16,115 bases of DNA from CAZFPN01 sp044370655 (lineage in GTDB: Bacteria; Pseudomonadota; Alphaproteobacteria; Rickettsiales; Deianiraeaceae): NCBI GenBank assembly GCA_044370655.1, contig JBILVD010000020.1, positions 1-16,115 on the forward strand, read 5' to 3'. The first letter of the stretch is position 1; every line of letters begins with the position of its first letter. The notes below the pieces were generated by a model, which was given only the letters and a program-made list of their open reading frames with translations, ran no database searches and was not told where the DNA came from. The position numbers and the translations under genes are program-made. Shown here piece by piece: positions 13,148 to 16,115 of this stretch.

Positions 13148-14359
13148 TTAGTGCTCGTCCCACTTTATAGAAGAAATATCAATTCCTTCTTTATACATCT
13201 CCCAAAGTGGAGAAATTTCACGCAAACCTTCAATTTTAGATTTTATTAAATTTATAGCAAAATCAATCTCTTCCTCTGTCGTAAAGCGTCCAAAACCTAT
13301 TCTAATTGAAGTATGTGCCAAATCTTCTGTTACTCCTAGAGCACGAATAACATATGAAGGTTCAAGGCTTGCAGAAGTACAGGCAGAACCTGATGATACG
13401 GCAATTTGATTTATTGCCATAATCATACTTTCCCCCTCAATAAAGGCAAAACTTGCATTGAAATTTCCTTTAAAACGATGCTCCTTGCTACCATTTAAAA
13501 AAATTTGCTCCCCACCTTCCACAAGCTCCTTATAAAACTTATTAAAAAAGCGTTCTAATTTTTTATTCTCCTCACTCATCTCCTCTTTTGCAATTTTAGA
13601 AGCAAGGCCAAACCCCGCAACCAAAGGCGTTGCCAAAGTTCCACTTCTAAAACCTCTCTCCTGCCCCCCTCCGTGAATAATAGGCAAAAGCCTTACTCTA
13701 GGTTTGCGTCTTACATACAGTGCTCCAATTCCCTTAGGGCCATAAATTTTGTGAGCAGAAATAGTCATTAAATCAATATTCATAGACTCAACGTCAAGAG
13801 GAATTTTACCAAATCCTTGAGCGGCATCAGTATGAAATAAAACCCCTTTCTCTCTTGTTATTTTTCCAATTTCTGTTAAATCTTGAATAACTCCAATTTC
13901 ATTATTTACAGCCATTACAGAAACAAGTAAAGTGTTGTCTGTTATGGCGTCTCTTAATTTGTTTAAATCAAGGCGACCATCATTTTCAACTGGAAGTATG
14001 GTAAGTTTTGCTCCTTTGCTCTCTAAATATTTACAAGTGTTTAAAACGCACTTGTGCTCCGTTATTACGGTTATGATATGGTTTTTCTTTTCACCATAAA
14101 ATTGATAAGCTCCCATTATCGCCAAGTTGTTGCTTTCGGTTCCACCTGATGTAAAAACAATATCCTTCGCATCAGCGTTAATCACGCTTGCAATCTGCAT
14201 TCTAGCTGTTTCGCAAATTTCCTCCGCCCTCCATCCAAAAATATGGCTTCTTGAGTGGGGGTTGCCAAAATCCTCCATCATAGTTTTTGTTACAATTTCA
14301 ATCACTCTAGGATCTATTGGGGTAGTTGATTGATAGTCGAAGTAGCAAGGTGTTTTCAT
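13148..14359 (-). CDS. iscS: Cysteine desulfurase IscS
   Basis: IscS is a PLP enzyme that converts cysteine to alanine and gives persulfide sulfur to IscU and to tRNA-modifying partners. At 403 residues it has the family's usual length. TSGGTESNN (70-78) and His102 belong to the PLP pocket, Asp178 pairs with the ring nitrogen, and Lys204 in SAHKIYGPKG is the Schiff-base lysine. Cys327 in SSGSACTSAS is the catalytic cysteine, on the long mobile loop typical of IscS rather than SufS. The C-terminus ends SSIKWDEH. It starts 5 bp after the iscU stop and shares its promoter. Confidence 0.96.
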   Translation of the reverse strand: MKTPCYFDYQSTTPIDPRVIEIVTKTMMEDFGNPHSRSHIFGWRAEEICETARMQIASVINADAKDIVFTSGGTESNNLAIMGAYQFYGEKKNHIITVITEHKCVLNTCKYLESKGAKLTILPVENDGRLDLNKLRDAITDNTLLVSVMAVNNEIGVIQDLTEIGKITREKGVLFHTDAAQGFGKIPLDVESMNIDLMTISAHKIYGPKGIGALYVRRKPRVRLLPIIHGGGQERGFRSGTLATPLVAGFGLASKIAKEEMSEENKKLERFFNKFYKELVEGGEQIFLNGSKEHRFKGNFNASFAFIEGESMIMAINQIAVSSGSACTSASLEPSYVIRALGVTEDLAHTSIRIGFGRFTTEEEIDFAINLIKSKIEGLREISPLWEMYKEGIDISSIKWDEH

Positions 14360-14364
14360 AATTA

Positions 14365-14763
14365 TTAATCTGCGTTTTTCTTTTGATAGTCTAGTATTGC
14401 TGCCCTAATTGCTTGTTCTGCAAGTAGTGAGCAGTGCCTTTTAACTGGAGGAAGCTTTAATTCTTTAGCAATGTCCTCGTTTGTTATCTTCAAAGCTTCT
14501 TCAATCGTTTTATTTTTTATCATCTCCGAAGCAAGGCTAGCACTTGCAATTGCTGCCCCACAACCAAAAGTTTTTACTGAACTTCTTTTAATTTTCCCAT
14601 CAGAGTCTATCATTAGGCTCATTTTCATCACATCTCCACAAGCAGGTGCCCCAACAAGACCTGTGCCAACCTCATTAGAGTTTTTATCAAATTCTTCTTT
14701 ATTTTCTATTTTTGTGCTTATAGCATCTTTAAATCGCTCTTCTAATTGTTTTGAGTATGCCAT
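14365..14763 (-). CDS. iscU: Fe-S cluster scaffold IscU
   Basis: IscU is the scaffold on which [2Fe-2S] clusters form. The 132 residues from ATG 14763 include Cys42 (APACGD, with the stabilising Asp44), Cys68 (GCGAA), the HscA-binding LPPVK (104-108), His110 and Cys111, all intact. A longer frame reaches a TTG at 14823, but that codon falls within the -35 of the promoter and adds a hydrophobic tail foreign to IscU, so the ATG is preferred. It is the first gene of iscU-iscS; no iscR, hscA, hscB or fdx is found in the window. Confidence 0.96.
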   Translation of the reverse strand: MAYSKQLEERFKDAISTKIENKEEFDKNSNEVGTGLVGAPACGDVMKMSLMIDSDGKIKRSSVKTFGCGAAIASASLASEMIKNKTIEEALKITNEDIAKELKLPPVKRHCSLLAEQAIRAAILDYQKKNAD

Positions 14764-14794
14764 ATGTAGTAAATAATTCTTATTCAACAAATTA

Positions 14795-14823
14795 AATATA
14801 AAAAAGTAGATAGAGTTTGTCAA
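14795..14823 (-). promoter_or_regulatory. Near-consensus sigma70 promoter for iscU-iscS
   Basis: On the minus strand TTGACA (14818-14823) and TATATT (14795-14800) are exactly 17 nt apart. This is the best promoter in the window and gives a leader of about 25 nt before the ATG at 14763. Confidence 0.75.
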
Positions 14824-14864
14824 CTATTTTTTTATAAAATAAATGCAAATATATCAAATGAAAT

Positions 14865-14879
14865 TGATACTCGGTATCA
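14865..14879. promoter_or_regulatory. Candidate operator, 6-bp arms around 3 nt, upstream of iscU
   Basis: TGATACTCGGTATCA is a perfect inverted repeat (TGATAC / GTATCA, spacer TCG), 41 bp upstream of the iscU -35. It is one of the few GC-containing palindromes in this AT-rich window. The position suits an activator or a repressor of a plus-strand promoter, since TTGATA at 14864-14869 overlaps it. The binding protein is unknown. Confidence 0.45.
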
Positions 14880-15080
14880 CATCTTAAATTAAAACATACT
14901 TACATGAAAGGAGGGTAAAAACATTAAAGAATAAAATACTTAACAACTAGTAGTGCCCTTTCTTGTTTTTATTGCAAATTTACAAAAAACATATGATATC
15001 TTTGGTAGTATATTAATGTTATTAAATAAAGAGTTTACATATGATTTTGTGTAAGCCTAAAAAGAAATTATAAAAAAAAC
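14880..15080. other. Intergenic stretch between iscU and tRNA-Val with an orphan Shine-Dalgarno
   Basis: No gene is seen. GAAAGGAGGG (14906-14915, plus strand) is the strongest anti-SD match in the window but is followed by no ATG, GTG or TTG at usual distance; ATT at 14922 would give three codons and a stop. The rest is A/T-rich sequence without recognisable motifs. Confidence 0.5.
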
Positions 15081-15109
15081 TTGACAAATAAAAATTATTG
15101 CTTCCTAAT
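15081..15109 (+). promoter_or_regulatory. sigma70 promoter for tRNA-Val
   Basis: TTGACA (15081-15086) is followed 17 nt later by CCTAAT (15104-15109); TAATTA at 15106 gives 19 nt. The tRNA begins at 15125, 15 nt beyond the -10. Confidence 0.55.
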
Positions 15110-15124
15110 TATTCAACAAAAAGT

Positions 15125-15200
15125 GGGTGATTAGCTCAGTTGGTAGAGCATCTCCCTTACAAGGAGGCGGTCGGCGGTTCGAGCCCGTCATCACCCACCA
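15125..15200 (+). tRNA. tRNA-Val (anticodon UAC), CCA encoded
   Basis: A full 76-nt cloverleaf can be drawn: acceptor GGGTGAT/ATCACCC, D-stem GCTC/GAGC, anticodon stem TCTCC/GGAGG with loop CTTACAA (anticodon TAC), variable loop CGGTC, T-stem GGCGG/CCGTC with TTCGAGC loop, discriminator A and encoded CCA. One G-U pair occurs in each of the anticodon and T stems. UAC reads valine codons GUN, mainly GUA and GUG. Confidence 0.97.
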
Positions 15201-15203
15201 CTT

Positions 15204-15230
15204 AAAAATCCCTTATTTACAGGGCTTTTC
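15204..15230 (+). terminator. Weak intrinsic terminator after tRNA-Val
   Basis: CCCT-TATTTAC-AGGG forms a 4-bp GC-rich stem, extended on both sides by AAAA and TTTT with a small mismatch, and is followed by CTTTTCTC. It lies a few bases past the tRNA CCA. The short stem makes it a modest candidate. Confidence 0.45.
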
Positions 15231-15356
15231 TCAAATTCAATTTCAAGCAAATTTTAAAAGCAAATTTCTCATTGCCGTGCCATTGTGGAATTGCTAAAAA
15301 ACAGCAGACATTAAGAAATAACAGGTTTCGCTTTAGCTAAATCTGTTTAAATCTTT
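15231..15356. other. Intergenic stretch between the tRNA terminator and the IS remnant
   Basis: I see no gene. The word AAGCAAATTT occurs twice (15245-15254 and 15258-15267). The left end of the adjacent IS remnant must lie somewhere here, but no inverted repeat matching sequence after 15965 was found. Confidence 0.4.
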
Positions 15357-15965
15357 ATGAAAGATAGTAATCTTTTTAAGAATGGTAAACCAAGAGGAAA
15401 GCAAAGGCGGAAGTGTGAAGATTGTAATAGAAGAATAGCTTGAAAGGAAAGAAGTATTCTATATAACAAAAGAAAAGAGTAATAAAGGCAGTACAAGAGG
15501 AATGGGAATAAGAGATGTGGAAGTAATAGAGTTGGATGAATTATTTACTTACGTGAAGAAAAAACAAAGAATTGATTCAAAAACAAATGAAATGAATGGA
15601 GAATATGCAAGAATTTGACTTGCAGTGATGGAAATAACCTAGAAGTAATTGCATTTCATGTTGGCGGTGGCACAAAAAATGATGCAAAAGCTATATGGAA
15701 ACAATTAACATATGCTTGCATTTCTTTGATTGTTTGCACTGATGGAAATTATTCTTATAATTCTGTTATTCCAAAACATAAAACTCATATAATAAGTAAG
15801 AGTGAAGCTTGTTTAGTTGAGGCAAAAAACTCTTCCTTAAGAGACAACTTGGCAAGATTAAACAGAAGAACAAAGAGATACTCCAAATCAAAAGAGATGT
15901 TAGAGTTGACGCTCTACATCTTTTATAACAAGGAATTAGCATTATCTAACCCCAACTTCGTTTAA
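15357..15965 (+). pseudogene. IS1-family transposase remnant
   Basis: A badly decayed relative of the transposase at 7116-7860. From ATG 15357 the frame reads MKDSNLFKNGKPRGKQRRKCEDCNRRIA, the back half of the InsA zinc finger, then stops at TGA. A shifted frame has TRGMGIRDV (helix-turn-helix remnant) joined directly to ELDELFTYVKKKQRI (first DDE Asp), so about 40 codons are missing compared with the other copy. It ends at TGA where one G of a Trp codon has been lost (15616-15618). The last frame, 15615-15965, carries VCTDGNYSYNSVIPKHKTH (second Asp) and CLVEAKNSSLRDNLARLNRRT (Glu), ending TAA. Motifs are clear, function is lost; terminal repeats are not seen. Confidence 0.85.
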
Positions 15966-16115
15966 GCCATAATTCTATTTAAATCAATCTTTGGTTTTGT
16001 AGGATTTAAACTATAATAACAAAGGGAAGATAAAATATTCATAAAGAAGTTAGTCGTAGAGCGGTATTTCGTATGAACCAAATGTTTATAATCTTTTAAA
16101 TTACCAAATATTGTT
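15966..16115. other. Sequence after the IS remnant, nothing recognised
   Basis: No gene, RNA or repeat is recognised in the last 150 bases. The right end of the IS remnant should be near the start of this stretch. Confidence 0.4.

Noticed and set aside
14906..14915. Minus-strand CCCTCCTTTC as the 3' end of a 16S rRNA gene
   Set aside because: The preceding GGATCA and the rest of the 16S 3' domain are absent; only the anti-SD-like word is present by chance or as the complement of an SD.
15125..15200. tRNA-Val 3' end as an attachment site of an integrated element
   Set aside because: No integrase and no repeated copy of the tRNA 3' end are visible in the window; the nearby IS1 remnant does not use tRNA sites.
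1..16115. CRISPR array, prophage, toxin-antitoxin or defence island
   Set aside because: No regularly spaced repeats, phage genes or paired toxin-antitoxin ORFs are seen; almost all sequence is accounted for by housekeeping genes and IS remnants.

Overview
The window is strongly AT-rich, with short intergenic gaps, many TTG/GTG starts and gene-end overlaps, and two decaying insertion sequences. The protein set (SdhA, RF2, LptB, an MsbA-like exporter, IscS/IscU, an A-type Fe-S carrier, TrxR-like ferredoxin-NADP reductase, a lone MnhB, a lone ExbB/TolQ, a lone HIT protein, tRNA-Val) fits a reduced, host-associated alphaproteobacterium of Rickettsiales type. That placement is inferred from gene content and composition, not from a database comparison.

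Layout. (1) Bases 1-1371: a pentapeptide-repeat gene on the minus strand, apparently broken into two in-frame pieces by a TAG and with a disturbed 5' end. (2) 1372-5944: a tight plus-strand cluster, sdhA - membrane-anchored hypothetical - HIT protein - MsbA-like ABC exporter, in which every junction overlaps or nearly does. (3) 5941-7023: prfB (RF2), convergent with the exporter and sharing TTAA for both stop codons. (4) 7107-7916: an 810-bp IS1-type element with perfect 21-bp terminal inverted repeats, sitting between the divergent genes prfB and exbB/tolQ; its transposase is frameshifted and contains a stop. (5) 8035-8607: an orphan ExbB/TolQ-like proton channel. (6) 8617-10673: a minus-strand operon of Bax inhibitor-1-like membrane protein, IscA/ErpA-like Fe-S carrier and ferredoxin-NADP reductase. 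(7) 10807-11465: a small TusA-like protein convergent with mnhB. (8) 11542-13127: lptB followed by a secreted NodB-like deacetylase. (9) 13148-14763: iscU-iscS on the minus strand behind a near-consensus sigma70 promoter with a palindrome upstream of it. (10) 15125-15200: tRNA-Val(UAC), then a second, more degraded IS1-type remnant.

Functional themes: respiratory metabolism (SdhA), envelope biogenesis (MsbA-like exporter, LptB, deacetylase) and Fe-S cluster biogenesis (IscU/IscS in one operon; A-type carrier plus an electron-supplying FNR in another). I see no CRISPR array, prophage, or clear multi-gene defence system. The features most worth a second look are regulatory or degenerative: the palindrome and orphan Shine-Dalgarno upstream of iscU, the duplicated TTGCAA palindrome between mnhB and lptB, the interrupted pentapeptide gene, and the IS termini that carry TTGACA.
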